DNA of 35,114 nt from CAZDBA01 sp964503615 (GTDB lineage Bacteria; Planctomycetota; Planctomycetia; Pirellulales; Pirellulaceae): positions 1 through 35,114 of the forward strand of contig CAZDBA010000031.1 of assembly GCA_964503615.1 (NCBI GenBank), in the 5' to 3' direction. The number at the start of each line of letters is the position of its first letter. Within the stretch, counting starts at the first letter, position 1. The notes below the pieces were generated by a model. It worked only from the letters and a program-made list of their open reading frames with translations, was not told where the DNA came from and did not search any database. Both the position numbers and the translations under genes were made by a program. Positions 7,693-15,320 of this stretch are shown here, piece by piece.

Positions 7693-8685
7693 ATGACAAC
7701 AGAAGATAAACACTGGATCGGATTTGATCTTGGCGGAACCAAAATGTTGGCGATCGTATTCGATTCCAAATTTAAGAAGGTTGGCCGAGCCCGCAAAAAG
7801 ACGAAAGGCCATGAGGGGATGAAAAATGGCTTGAATCGGATCAACGAAACGATCTCGGAAGCGATGGAAGACGCTGGCATTTCAAAGAAAGACGTTGGCG
7901 GATTGGGTATCGGTTGCCCAGGGCCGTTGGATCTAAAAAAGGGAATGATTCACGAGGCTCCGAATCTCGGTTGGAAAAACGTTCCCGTTCGCTCCTCAAT
8001 CGAGGACGAGTTTAAGTTCCCCGTCGAGGTGGCTAACGATGTCGATGCGGGGGTTTATGGTGAGTACAAATTTGGTGCGGGCAAGAACAAGCGGTGCGTT
8101 GTCGGGATCTTTCCTGGTACGGGAATTGGTGGTGGCTGCGTCTATGAAGGCAAATTGATCCGTGGTGCGAATTGTAGCTGTATGGAAATTGGTCACATTC
8201 CAATCCTTGCCGATGGCCCCTTGGACGGGGCCGGCAATATCGGCTCGCTCGAATCGGTTGCTTCCCGACTGGCGATTGCCGGTGCCGCTGCCCAAGCTGC
8301 CTATCGTGGTCAGGCTCCTGCTTTGATGGAAAAATCTGGCACCGACATTTGCGAGATTCGCAGCGGTGCCCTTTGCGCTTCGGTAAAAGGCGGTGACGAA
8401 ATGGTTGAGAGGATCATCAAGCAAGCGGCCGAAAAAATCGGGCTGGGGATTGTTACGATCGTCCACTTGTTGGCTCCCGATTTGATCGTGCTGGGCGGTG
8501 GATTGGTTGAAGCGATGCCCGATTTGTTCACCAAAACCGCTGAAAAATTCGCCAAAAAGCGCGTCCTTAATTCGTTGGAAAAAGTCTTTGAAGTTGTGCC
8601 GGCAACCTTGGGAGATGATGCTGGAGTTCTGGGAGCGGCTGCTTTGGCGTACCAAACGGTGGTCGGGAAAGAGTTCGAGCGATAA
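7693..8685 (+). CDS. ROK family sugar kinase, zinc-motif cysteines missing
   Basis: Cytoplasmic ROK-family kinase (glucokinase/fructokinase type) of 330 residues. The N-terminal ATP-phosphate loop is FDLGGTK at 11-17, the catalytic region VANDVDAG includes D116, the second glycine loop is GTGIGGG at 142-148, and the conserved EIGH ends at His 168. Normally a C-G-C-G-x-x-G-C-x-E zinc site follows; here it reads D178-G-A180-G-N-I-G-S185-L-E187, so all three cysteines are replaced. C161 and C163 just before His 168 are unusual and could be alternative ligands. The adenine-binding end is LIVLGGGLVE. The start is the ATG at 7693 with GGAG upstream. It lies 151 bases before the Ppx and Ppk1 genes, which raises the possibility, not shown, of polyphosphate as donor. 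Confidence 0.9.
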   Translation: MTTEDKHWIGFDLGGTKMLAIVFDSKFKKVGRARKKTKGHEGMKNGLNRINETISEAMEDAGISKKDVGGLGIGCPGPLDLKKGMIHEAPNLGWKNVPVRSSIEDEFKFPVEVANDVDAGVYGEYKFGAGKNKRCVVGIFPGTGIGGGCVYEGKLIRGANCSCMEIGHIPILADGPLDGAGNIGSLESVASRLAIAGAAAQAAYRGQAPALMEKSGTDICEIRSGALCASVKGGDEMVERIIKQAAEKIGLGIVTIVHLLAPDLIVLGGGLVEAMPDLFTKTAEKFAKKRVLNSLEKVFEVVPATLGDDAGVLGAAALAYQTVVGKEFER

Positions 8686-8743
8686 AATCCAACGTTAAAG
8701 TCCCACCATGTTTCCTTGGCTACCCTTGCGAGACCACGATCTG

Positions 8744-8758
8744 CCCCGAATTTCGGGG
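8744..8758. promoter_or_regulatory. Palindrome CCCCGAATTTCGGGG
   Basis: A perfect 15-base palindrome around a central T, between the ROK and ppx genes. It could be an operator or a compact hairpin; no T-run follows, so it does not look like an intrinsic terminator. Confidence 0.35.
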
Positions 8759-8796
8759 TAAGGCCAAGAAACTCATCCACAGATTGCGTAGAATGT

Positions 8797-8824
8797 AGGC
8801 CCATCAGTAAACCAAATTGGGCCT
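8797..8824. promoter_or_regulatory. Hairpin just upstream of ppx
   Basis: AGGCCCA (8797-8803) and TGGGCCT (8818-8824) form a perfect seven-base-pair stem with a 14-base loop. It ends 12 bases before the TTG start of ppx, so if transcribed from upstream it would sit right before the ribosome site. Regulatory meaning is inferred. Confidence 0.35.
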
Positions 8825-8836
8825 TCCCGAAGAGCT

Positions 8837-10420
8837 TTGAATAACTACCTAACAGATTCCGCTTACAAACGAGCAGACAGCTCCGCACCCCGTTTGGTTG
8901 CGGTGATCGATATCGGTGCGACATCAGTGCGCATGCAAATCGCACAGATCAATTCGGACGGTTCGGTCGAAAGATTGGAATCGCTTTCTCAAGCTGTGAG
9001 TATCGGAAACGACTCGTTTATTAAAGGCTCGATCAGTCGCGGGACGATCGAAGCTTGCAAGGTTGTGCTGAAGAGTTTTCGACAAAAGCTCAATGAGTAC
9101 GGTATCACGGACGAGCAAGCAATTCGCGCGGTTGCAACCAGTGGCGTTCGCGAGGCGTCCAACCGGATCGCGTTTCAGGATCGCATCTTTGTAGCCACCG
9201 GCTTCGAGGTCGAGCCGTTGGATCCTGCCGAGTTGCATCGTGTGACCTATTTGGGCGTTTACCCGTACTTTCAGACCCATCCGGAACTGTTTGAAGGCAA
9301 CTCTGCGATCTGTGAAGTCGGCGGTGGCGCGACAGAGTTACTTTTGTTGAAGGGACATGATGTCGTTGACTCGAACTCATTGCGTTTGGGCGCGCTGCGA
9401 CTGAGAAAAATGTTGGAAGTGTACGATGCGCCGCTGGAGACAGCTCGCGCTTTGGCTGAATCGCAAATTGAAAAATCGCTTAGTTCGTTTCGTCGTGATC
9501 AGGCCCAAAACGTTGAAACTTTTGTCTCGATGGGTAGCGAGATCCGTTCTGTGGCAGCCACAGTCAATCCCGCAGCGCAGGATTCTGATTTAGTCGAAGT
9601 CAGCATGGAGCAGTTGGAAGAGTTTGTGCAACGGCTGTATTCGATGACAACCAATCAGATTGCCAGCGAGTACCATCTGCCGCTGCCCAGCGCTCAGACG
9701 TTTGGCCCGGCCCTTTTGACTCACATGCAAGTCGCGAAATCAGTCAACGCGAGTCGGATTATGGTGGCCAGCGTTAATCTTCGCGACAGTTTGATTCAGG
9801 AGATGGTTTCCGGACGGTCCTGGTCCAAAAAGGTTCAAAAACAGATCTACCGTTCTGCAATTTTGCTGGGACAAAAGTTTGATTTTGATCAGGAACACGC
9901 CGAACATGTTGCTGACACCTCCCTAAAGTTGTTCGATCAACTCGCCGATCATCACAATCTGGATTTGAGCATGCGTTCTATCCTTGAGATCGCGGCTTTG
10001 TTACATGAGATCGGTAAGTTCATAAATAACTCTGGTTTTCACAAGCACTCGAGTTACTTGATTTCGAACTCCGAGTTTTTTGGTGTCGGCGAGCGAAGTC
10101 ACAAACTGATCGCTTTGGTTGCGCGATACCATCGACGTGCTTTGCCGCAACCAAGGCATATCGGATATTCTTCTTTGAATCGAATGGATCGGATTGCCGT
10201 TTCCAAGCTTGCGGCCATTCTGCGAGTCGCCAATGCGATGGACGAAAGTCACTTGCAAAAGATCAAGGACTTTAAGTGTAGCGTGATCACCGATCGCGTC
10301 ACGGTTTACACGGATGGAGTCTCTGATATCTCCATGGAACAACATGCGGTGAGTCAGGCCCAGTCGCTTTTCGAGAATATTTTCGGAATGCGTTTCAGCT
10401 TACAGAACGGTGGAGCGTAA
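8837..10420 (+). CDS. ppx: Ppx/GppA family phosphatase with C-terminal HD domain
   Basis: Exopolyphosphatase / pppGpp phosphohydrolase family member of 527 residues, matching the length of the long Ppx form. The N-terminal ASKHA core begins VIDIGATSVR (25-32), continues with the TSGVREASNR segment and the second phosphate loop CEVGGGATE (159-167). The usual Asp of D-x-GGGS is Glu 160 here, and Asn of IDIGSNS is replaced by Thr 29. The C-terminal HD-type region has LLHEIGKFINNSG (His 390, Glu 391), the Ppx variant of the HD motif, then HKHSSYLISNSEF. It would hydrolyse terminal phosphate from polyphosphate or pppGpp. The TTG start has AAGAG upstream. It is followed after ten bases by ppk1, so synthesis and breakdown are probably co-transcribed. 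Confidence 0.9.
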   Translation: MNNYLTDSAYKRADSSAPRLVAVIDIGATSVRMQIAQINSDGSVERLESLSQAVSIGNDSFIKGSISRGTIEACKVVLKSFRQKLNEYGITDEQAIRAVATSGVREASNRIAFQDRIFVATGFEVEPLDPAELHRVTYLGVYPYFQTHPELFEGNSAICEVGGGATELLLLKGHDVVDSNSLRLGALRLRKMLEVYDAPLETARALAESQIEKSLSSFRRDQAQNVETFVSMGSEIRSVAATVNPAAQDSDLVEVSMEQLEEFVQRLYSMTTNQIASEYHLPLPSAQTFGPALLTHMQVAKSVNASRIMVASVNLRDSLIQEMVSGRSWSKKVQKQIYRSAILLGQKFDFDQEHAEHVADTSLKLFDQLADHHNLDLSMRSILEIAALLHEIGKFINNSGFHKHSSYLISNSEFFGVGERSHKLIALVARYHRRALPQPRHIGYSSLNRMDRIAVSKLAAILRVANAMDESHLQKIKDFKCSVITDRVTVYTDGVSDISMEQHAVSQAQSLFENIFGMRFSLQNGGA

Positions 10421-10430
10421 AGCAGTCGAA

Positions 10431-12572
10431 ATGAAACAGTCGAACTACATCAATCGTGAACTTAGTTGGTTGGAATTCAACCAGCGCGTGTTGGAGCAGT
10501 CAACCAATCCGATTGTGCCCATTCTTGAGCGAATGAAATTTGTTGCGATTACGGCTTCGAACCTGGACGAGTTTTTCATGGTTCGTGTGGGTTCGTTACA
10601 AAACAGCGTAAAAACCGGCAGGACCAAGCCAGGGATTGCAGGGATCTCCCCGGCTAGTCAAATGGAGTTGATACGCACTCGGGTACAGCAGATGAACGCG
10701 GATCAGGCTGATTGTTTACTCAATCAGATCGAACCGGAGATGGAGAAAAGTGGAATCAAACGGCGCAAGGTCGAGGAACTTTCCACACCGCAGCGAGAAC
10801 ATCTGGGGCAGTTGTTTGAAAAAGAGATCGTAACCGCAATTGCTCCGATCGCAGTTTCCGGCGCACATGACTTTCCGTTCTTGAGAGGTGCCCGCTTGTG
10901 CGTTTGCGTAAGGCTGGCGGCTGGCAATTCACTGGTTCCCAATCTGGGGGAGCAGGCCGAAGGGAGTAACGATTCCGAAGGTGATTGTTTTGCTTTGATA
11001 CCGATGAGCAACGCTATTCCGCGGATGATCGCGTTGCCGACCGATTCGGGGTACGAGTACATTTTGGTCGAAGACGTTGTCAGTATGTACTTTGATCAGC
11101 TCTTTCCCAATCGAACTGTGCTCGATTTCGCGCCGTTTCGAGTAACTCGTAGCGCGGATATTTCGCTGGATGAAGACGGTGACCGCGATCTATTGGCTGA
11201 GACTCAGGTGATGCTGGACCGTCGGTTGGCTGGCGATTGCGTACGTTTGGAAATCGACAAATCGGCGGGCCCCGAGATTCGTGATTTCCTTTTGTCGGCT
11301 AACAATGCTGAGATGGACGCTTTGTATGAGATAGAAGGCCCTTTGGATCTGTCCGCTTTTTTCGCGATCGCTTCGTTGCCAAAATTTCAACATCTCAAAG
11401 ATGAACCTTGGCCTCAGCATCCTTCACCCGATTTTGATATCGAAGACGATATGTTTGAAGTGATCTCCAACGGCGATCGCTTGTTGTGCCATCCTTATCA
11501 GTCTTACGACCCAGTTGTGCAGTTCGTGCAAACTGCTGCCGACGATCCGAACGTGATTGCGATCAAGCAAACGTTGTATCGAACAGCGCGGGACAGCAAG
11601 ATCGTCAGTGCGCTGGCCGATGCAGCCGAAAATGGGAAACATGTAACGGCGATCGTGGAACTTAAAGCTCGTTTTGATGAAGCTCGCAATATCCAATGGG
11701 CGCAGCGATTGGAACGGGCCGGCGTCGATGTGATTTACGGCGTGCGAGGATTGAAGACTCACGCCAAGGTTTGCGTGGTTGTCCGCCGAGAGGCAGGCGG
11801 TATTAAACGCTACATGCACTTTGGGACAGGAAACTACAACGAATCAACAGCCGGCTTGTACAGCGATATCAGCCTTTTTACATGCGATCCCCAATTGGGT
11901 ATCGATATCATTCATGCCTTTAACGCCGTGACCGGTTTAAGTGTTCCTTTGCCAATGGGAAAACTATGCTTGGCTCCGGTCAATTTGCGTGAATCGTTGG
12001 TCGAAGCGATCCGAATCGAAACCGAAAATGCCAAAAAGGGAATACCTGCATTTATTCGTGCCAAATGTAATTCGTTGGTCGACAAAGATGTTATCGACGC
12101 GATGTACGAAGCTTCGCAGGCGGGAGTCAACGTTGAATTGAACATTCGCGGTATCTGTTGCATGCGTCCAGGTGTGCCCGGTGTCAGTGAGAACATTCGC
12201 GTGATCAGCGTCGTCGATCGTTTTCTCGAGCATGCACGAGTTTATCACTTTCATCGCGGTGGCGACGATTTGATCATGATGGCCAGCGCGGACATCATGC
12301 CTCGCAATCTGGATCGTCGAGTCGAATTGATGGTTCCATTGTCAGATGGCGAGTGTAAAAATCGCTTAATCAAAATCGTTAAGACCTATTTTGAGGACAA
12401 CGTTTCGGCTTGGGAACTGAATTCCGATGCGACGTTTACTCGATTGACTCCAGGAGACAATCCACCGGTTCGCGCTCAAATGGAATTGTATAACGAAAGC
12501 GACGAATGCTACGCCGCTCAGAACGATCCCAAAACAACCGTCTTCCAAGCCCACCGAGGCGGTGCTTCCTAG
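10431..12572 (+). CDS. ppk1: Polyphosphate kinase 1
   Basis: Catalyses reversible transfer of the ATP gamma-phosphate to polyphosphate. It has 713 residues, the normal PPK1 size. The domains run in order: the N domain beginning YINRELSWLEFNQRVLE, the head domain, and two PLD-like C domains. The phosphorylated histidine is in GLKTHAKV (His 444, equivalent to E. coli His 435) and the second active-site histidine is in LEHARVYHF (His 601). IKQTLYRTARDSKIV and MHFGTGNYNE are also characteristic. I chose the ATG at 10431, which directly precedes the conserved N domain; a GTG at 10410 overlaps the end of ppx by 11 bases and adds seven residues. GGTGGAG at 10409-10414 could serve as ribosome site. 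It is tightly linked to ppx. Confidence 0.96.
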   Translation: MKQSNYINRELSWLEFNQRVLEQSTNPIVPILERMKFVAITASNLDEFFMVRVGSLQNSVKTGRTKPGIAGISPASQMELIRTRVQQMNADQADCLLNQIEPEMEKSGIKRRKVEELSTPQREHLGQLFEKEIVTAIAPIAVSGAHDFPFLRGARLCVCVRLAAGNSLVPNLGEQAEGSNDSEGDCFALIPMSNAIPRMIALPTDSGYEYILVEDVVSMYFDQLFPNRTVLDFAPFRVTRSADISLDEDGDRDLLAETQVMLDRRLAGDCVRLEIDKSAGPEIRDFLLSANNAEMDALYEIEGPLDLSAFFAIASLPKFQHLKDEPWPQHPSPDFDIEDDMFEVISNGDRLLCHPYQSYDPVVQFVQTAADDPNVIAIKQTLYRTARDSKIVSALADAAENGKHVTAIVELKARFDEARNIQWAQRLERAGVDVIYGVRGLKTHAKVCVVVRREAGGIKRYMHFGTGNYNESTAGLYSDISLFTCDPQLGIDIIHAFNAVTGLSVPLPMGKLCLAPVNLRESLVEAIRIETENAKKGIPAFIRAKCNSLVDKDVIDAMYEASQAGVNVELNIRGICCMRPGVPGVSENIRVISVVDRFLEHARVYHFHRGGDDLIMMASADIMPRNLDRRVELMVPLSDGECKNRLIKIVKTYFEDNVSAWELNSDATFTRLTPGDNPPVRAQMELYNESDECYAAQNDPKTTVFQAHRGGAS

Positions 12573-12621
12573 TTGGCTCGGGGAATGGGGCAGTTAAACA
12601 GTGGCAGCAATTTGAAGTCAA

Positions 12622-13017
12622 ATGAAGCGATTTAACCTTACTCATCTGCTTGTTCTTCTTACATTGGTCGCTGTAATTTTGATTGTTGTTGCTCCGACTA
12701 TACGCAAGTCGAAGCAAGTTCTTAAAATTCGAAAAATGGTTTTTGAAGAACTTGACCATCAGTTGATACGGGACTCTGCTAGGCAATTGCTCGACCTCGA
12801 AGGAACTCAACAACACGGAATCACAATTGTTGATCAAGATAAGCTTCCTCCTGCGATACGCCAGACAAGTCCACAGCAAGTGCGGATCCATAAGCAAGTA
12901 CTGACAATTCAATATGCAGCTGGTGTCTCGTTGGTGGTTGTTCAACCGGGTATGGAAGTCCCGAGAGGTAAACAATTGGAAGAAGGCATCGGCTATTTTG
13001 AGTCATCCGATCATTAG
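12622..13017 (+). CDS. Small membrane-anchored protein of unknown function
   Basis: I do not recognise a family. The 131-residue product has a short basic start (MKRFN), one hydrophobic segment at about 8-25 (LLVLLTLVAVILIVVAP) that would act as an uncleaved anchor, then a mixed alpha/beta-like soluble region containing RKMVFEELDHQLIRDSARQLL. The orientation suggests that the C-terminal part is outside the cytoplasm. The gene starts 49 bases after ppk1 on the same strand and could be read with it, but the ribosome site is poor (GAAG only) and its codon use is more AT-rich than ppk1. It is followed by a repeat element and assembly gap. Confidence 0.6.
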   Translation: MKRFNLTHLLVLLTLVAVILIVVAPTIRKSKQVLKIRKMVFEELDHQLIRDSARQLLDLEGTQQHGITIVDQDKLPPAIRQTSPQQVRIHKQVLTIQYAAGVSLVVVQPGMEVPRGKQLEEGIGYFESSDH

Positions 13018-13060
13018 AGCAATTAATAGAAAGACTCCAGAAGCCAAAAGCTGACTTCTG

Positions 13061-13131
13061 GCCACGGATGGGCACAGATCTTCACAGATGATTTTTTTCT
13101 AAATCCATTCAGATGCATGAGCATCCGTGGC
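13061..13131. repeat. Inverted-repeat element beside assembly gap 1
   Basis: GCCACGGATG (13061-13070) and CATCCGTGGC (13122-13131) are perfect ten-base inverted repeats; further partial pairing between CACAGATG on the left and the sequence around CAGATGCATG on the right gives an imperfect hairpin of about 70 bases. The left arm resembles the one-armed copy at 20118-20147 (ACCACAGAT...CACAGATG). A second hairpin, CCAGAAG/CTTCTGG, lies just before it at about 13037-13060. This fills most of the gene-free stretch 13018-13340 together with the 100 N. Confidence 0.7.
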
Positions 13132-13217
13132 TACTAATGAAATGCTGGATGAGTTTGTATCGGTCCCAAGAAATGTAAGGCGTCTCCACCTCAGGTATGG
13201 CGAGCAAACAAAAGAGC

Positions 13218-13317
13218 NNNNNNNNNNNNNNNNNNNNNNNNNNNNNNNNNNNNNNNNNNNNNNNNNNNNNNNNNNNNNNNNNNNNNNNNNNNNNNNNNNN
13301 NNNNNNNNNNNNNNNNN
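13218..13317. other. Assembly gap 1 (100 N)
   Basis: Exactly 100 N, a conventional placeholder of unknown true length. The flanks (13132-13217 and 13318-13340) do not form a recognisable gene; a repeat element lies 87 bases upstream. A further gene or repeat copy may be missing here. Confidence 0.95.
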
Positions 13318-13340
13318 TAGTTGCCTACGGCAGAGATCAG

Positions 13341-14249
13341 TTATATGACGCCGTAGCGAACTAGTGTGGCGACGATCAGTGATGCGACTGAACATCCCAC
13401 TGATAAGAAAAATCGCTTGCTTTGACCTCGAATCGCCGTTGGTAGCCAGCTGTTGACGAACAGAAAACCGGCGATCAAAAATGCGATAGGGTACCAGGAA
13501 AGCCCAGACCAACACGCCACCAACAGGAGGCTGATCGAGATACAGGAGATGACTGCTCCTGAGTATCGAATATTGTCTGTCCCTGCTGACCGCATCAGGC
13601 TTGCACCAAATCCGCCGGCCATCGCGCCTAGCAAGACCGTTCCCAGAATAACTAAATTTCCACTGCCAATGATCGCAAGCACGCCCACGACGCTAACCGA
13701 GAGCACCGCGACGCAGCCGATCCAGACTTTTCTGGACTTACCCTGTATCGAATTTTGTAGTGACATCCAGCAAAGTAACATTGCAACCGTCCCGATCGCG
13801 ATGCGAGCTCCGTAGCCTACCGAAAACCAATTTCCTTGCATCGTCGAAACACCGCCGATCAGTTGTAGCCCAAGCCAAAATGAGACCAGCGCGCCGCCGA
13901 CGATGGTAATGGTTCGGTCAAACGGAAACGCCGCCGAGTTGGCACTCACCAGCCCCGCCAACAGGACACCGATCGGCAACCAATTCACAACCTCGGTCGG
14001 CCAAATTATTGCGGCAAAGTTATTGGGGATTCGCATCAGCCAATCGTTCAGCGCAGTGGTCAGCCCGATTTCGGGGCCGATCCCCGCAGCTGCTAAATAG
14101 CCAACGTGGCCAACTGTATATCCAATCCCGATCGCCAATGCCCAAGCTTCTTTGGTGGAACAAGTGATACGGCGAAGAAACAGCCAGACGCTCGAGGTAG
14201 TTAGAGCGGCAGCCAAACTGGTCAGCAAAATCGTGACGTAGATATTCAT
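13341..14249 (-). CDS. Multi-pass membrane protein of unknown function
   Basis: I cannot assign a family. The 302-residue product is almost entirely hydrophobic, with about nine or ten transmembrane helices starting at residue 4 (YVTILLTSLAAALTTSSVWL), short polar loops, and no soluble domain. Small glycine-rich motifs (GIGYTVGHVGYLAAAGIG) do not match a transporter signature that I know. The ATG start at 14249 is the first codon before the first helix, and the frame ends TAA at 13341-13343, 24 bases from assembly gap 1. It is read divergently from the Cys-rich protein gene at 14706. Similar unannotated membrane proteins are common in planctomycetes, but this is a general impression. Confidence 0.72.
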   Translation of the reverse strand: MNIYVTILLTSLAAALTTSSVWLFLRRITCSTKEAWALAIGIGYTVGHVGYLAAAGIGPEIGLTTALNDWLMRIPNNFAAIIWPTEVVNWLPIGVLLAGLVSANSAAFPFDRTITIVGGALVSFWLGLQLIGGVSTMQGNWFSVGYGARIAIGTVAMLLCWMSLQNSIQGKSRKVWIGCVAVLSVSVVGVLAIIGSGNLVILGTVLLGAMAGGFGASLMRSAGTDNIRYSGAVISCISISLLLVACWSGLSWYPIAFLIAGFLFVNSWLPTAIRGQSKRFFLSVGCSVASLIVATLVRYGVI

Positions 14250-14597
14250 GAGAATGTAGGAAGGATGATAAGGGGGATGCCTGTTGTTTGGAGCCTTGCT
14301 GCCTGCAGCCGCGCCAAAAACACCTTCTTTTAATTACATAAATTTCATAAATCGGCCAACACTAACATTGCGGTGTGCCGCATCATTTGGAATTTATTTT
14401 GGTCTGAGATTTAGCCTTTTATTGGAATAGATCGGCTGCAGCATTTTGACTAAGCTTTCGAAACGTGCTCAAGTTACCAGATTCACAAAATGGCAATTGG
14501 TTTTTGCTTTCATGGCAGGTTCCAAGGTGGCCAATGTGCCTGTTTCTACTCTCAAGCCAAAATTGCCAAAATTGCTTGCTTGGGCAAACAAAATTCC
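14250..14597. other. Gene-free upstream region
   Basis: About 350 bases between the divergent membrane-protein and Cys-rich-protein genes. It contains GCGGTGTGCCGC (a 4-bp inverted repeat) near 14370 and an AT-rich patch at 14330-14355. I see no coding sequence supported on either strand; frames on the minus strand here are short and overlap the repeats downstream. Confidence 0.5.
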
Positions 14598-14625
14598 TTG
14601 ACAGTTCGTACTTTCTATAGATACT
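14598..14625 (+). promoter_or_regulatory. Putative sigma-70 type promoter
   Basis: A perfect TTGACA at 14598-14603, a 16-base spacer, and GATACT at 14620-14625 (four of six consensus bases). Predicted transcription would begin near 14632, exactly where the 17-bp repeat array starts, and read toward the gene at 14706. Confidence 0.5.
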
Positions 14626-14633
14626 TTGTGCAA

Positions 14634-14684
14634 GCATCCCTCTGAGACAGGCATCCCTTTAGGACAAGCATCCCTCTGGGACAA
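14634..14684. repeat. Three 17-bp direct repeats after the promoter
   Basis: Three adjoining 17-base units: GCATCCCTCTGAGACAG, GCATCCCTTTAGGACAA, GCATCCCTCTGGGACAA, with 13-15 identical positions between pairs. They lie between the putative promoter and the ATG at 14706, in the position of an operator array or 5' leader. They are adjacent without spacers and are not a CRISPR array. Confidence 0.85.
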
Positions 14685-14705
14685 TTTTCATGTCTTTTTA
14701 GTTCC

Positions 14706-15050
14706 ATGTCCTCTAAACCTCCGCTAACTCGATTTTTGCTGGTTTACCTGGTTCTCTTTTTGAACTTTGGGCCGTCCTTCCATCGTGCCGACCTGTTTGG
14801 GGTGCATGACGAAGGTGGAGCGTCGACCTGTGTTTGTTGCGCAACCACAGATTCTGCTGATGGAGCTATTCAAAGCGAGCATGATTGTGCCTTTTGTCGC
14901 TACTTCGATTTACTTCAAATCGATATCACAGAAGTTCCTCAGTGGACGCAGGAATCGTTTGTTACTTCTTACGAATTTCGGACTGAAACATTAATTCAGG
15001 CCGGTTCAATCTCTCCGCATGCTCGCGGACCGCCTTTGCTAACTGCTTAA
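14706..15050 (+). CDS. Small Cys-rich anchored protein, DUF2946-like
   Basis: 114 residues. A hydrophobic segment at about 9-24 (RFLLVYLVLFLNFGPSF) would be a signal or anchor. Two cysteine groups follow: TCVCCATTD and HDCAFCRYFD, giving a CxCC and an HxCxxC arrangement that could bind metal. The C-terminus SPHARGPPLL recalls the 'RAPP' ending of DUF2946 proteins, which are small periplasmic proteins often near copper or TonB genes; this match is by eye only. It is preceded by a promoter and three 17-bp repeats, and followed after 270 bases by the DUF1559 gene. Expression in response to metal would fit but is inference. Confidence 0.6.
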   Translation: MSSKPPLTRFLLVYLVLFLNFGPSFHRADLFGVHDEGGASTCVCCATTDSADGAIQSEHDCAFCRYFDLLQIDITEVPQWTQESFVTSYEFRTETLIQAGSISPHARGPPLLTA

Positions 15051-15320
15051 GTGATTTGCGTCTTTGCTCGTAGATGGGTGAGTGCGCGAAATTTCTTGTC
15101 TGCCTCTTATTATGCGCGCTAATCACAGTGCGGTGATATTGCAGATTGAATTGGTAAATGCTTGCGTGATGGGACAATCTATTTTGGGTCTGATGTATCA
15201 GACGTTGAATAGTCGTAGTCGTCGTCTTTAACCGTAGGTGGGTTTTTCAAACTTCTAATGCTAGAGGTTTTGATTGTCTATTTTAGTTAAAGTCAATTTT
15301 CCCTTTCGAAGGAGACGGAA

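Noticed and set aside
7996..8655. 219-codon minus-strand frame
   Set aside because: Lies wholly antisense to the ROK kinase; composition is that of a shadow frame.
12436..12975. 179-codon minus-strand frame
   Set aside because: Antisense to the end of ppk1 and the small anchored protein; no ribosome site.
13099..13515. 138-codon minus-strand frame through gap 1
   Set aside because: It exists only because N positions hide stops, and it overlaps the end of a real membrane-protein gene.
14634..14684. Possible CRISPR or origin iterons
   Set aside because: 17-base units adjoin without spacers; no DnaA boxes, dnaA or cas genes are nearby.
14419..14684. Minus-strand frames of about 70 codons
   Set aside because: They run through the promoter and the 17-bp repeats and lack ribosome sites.
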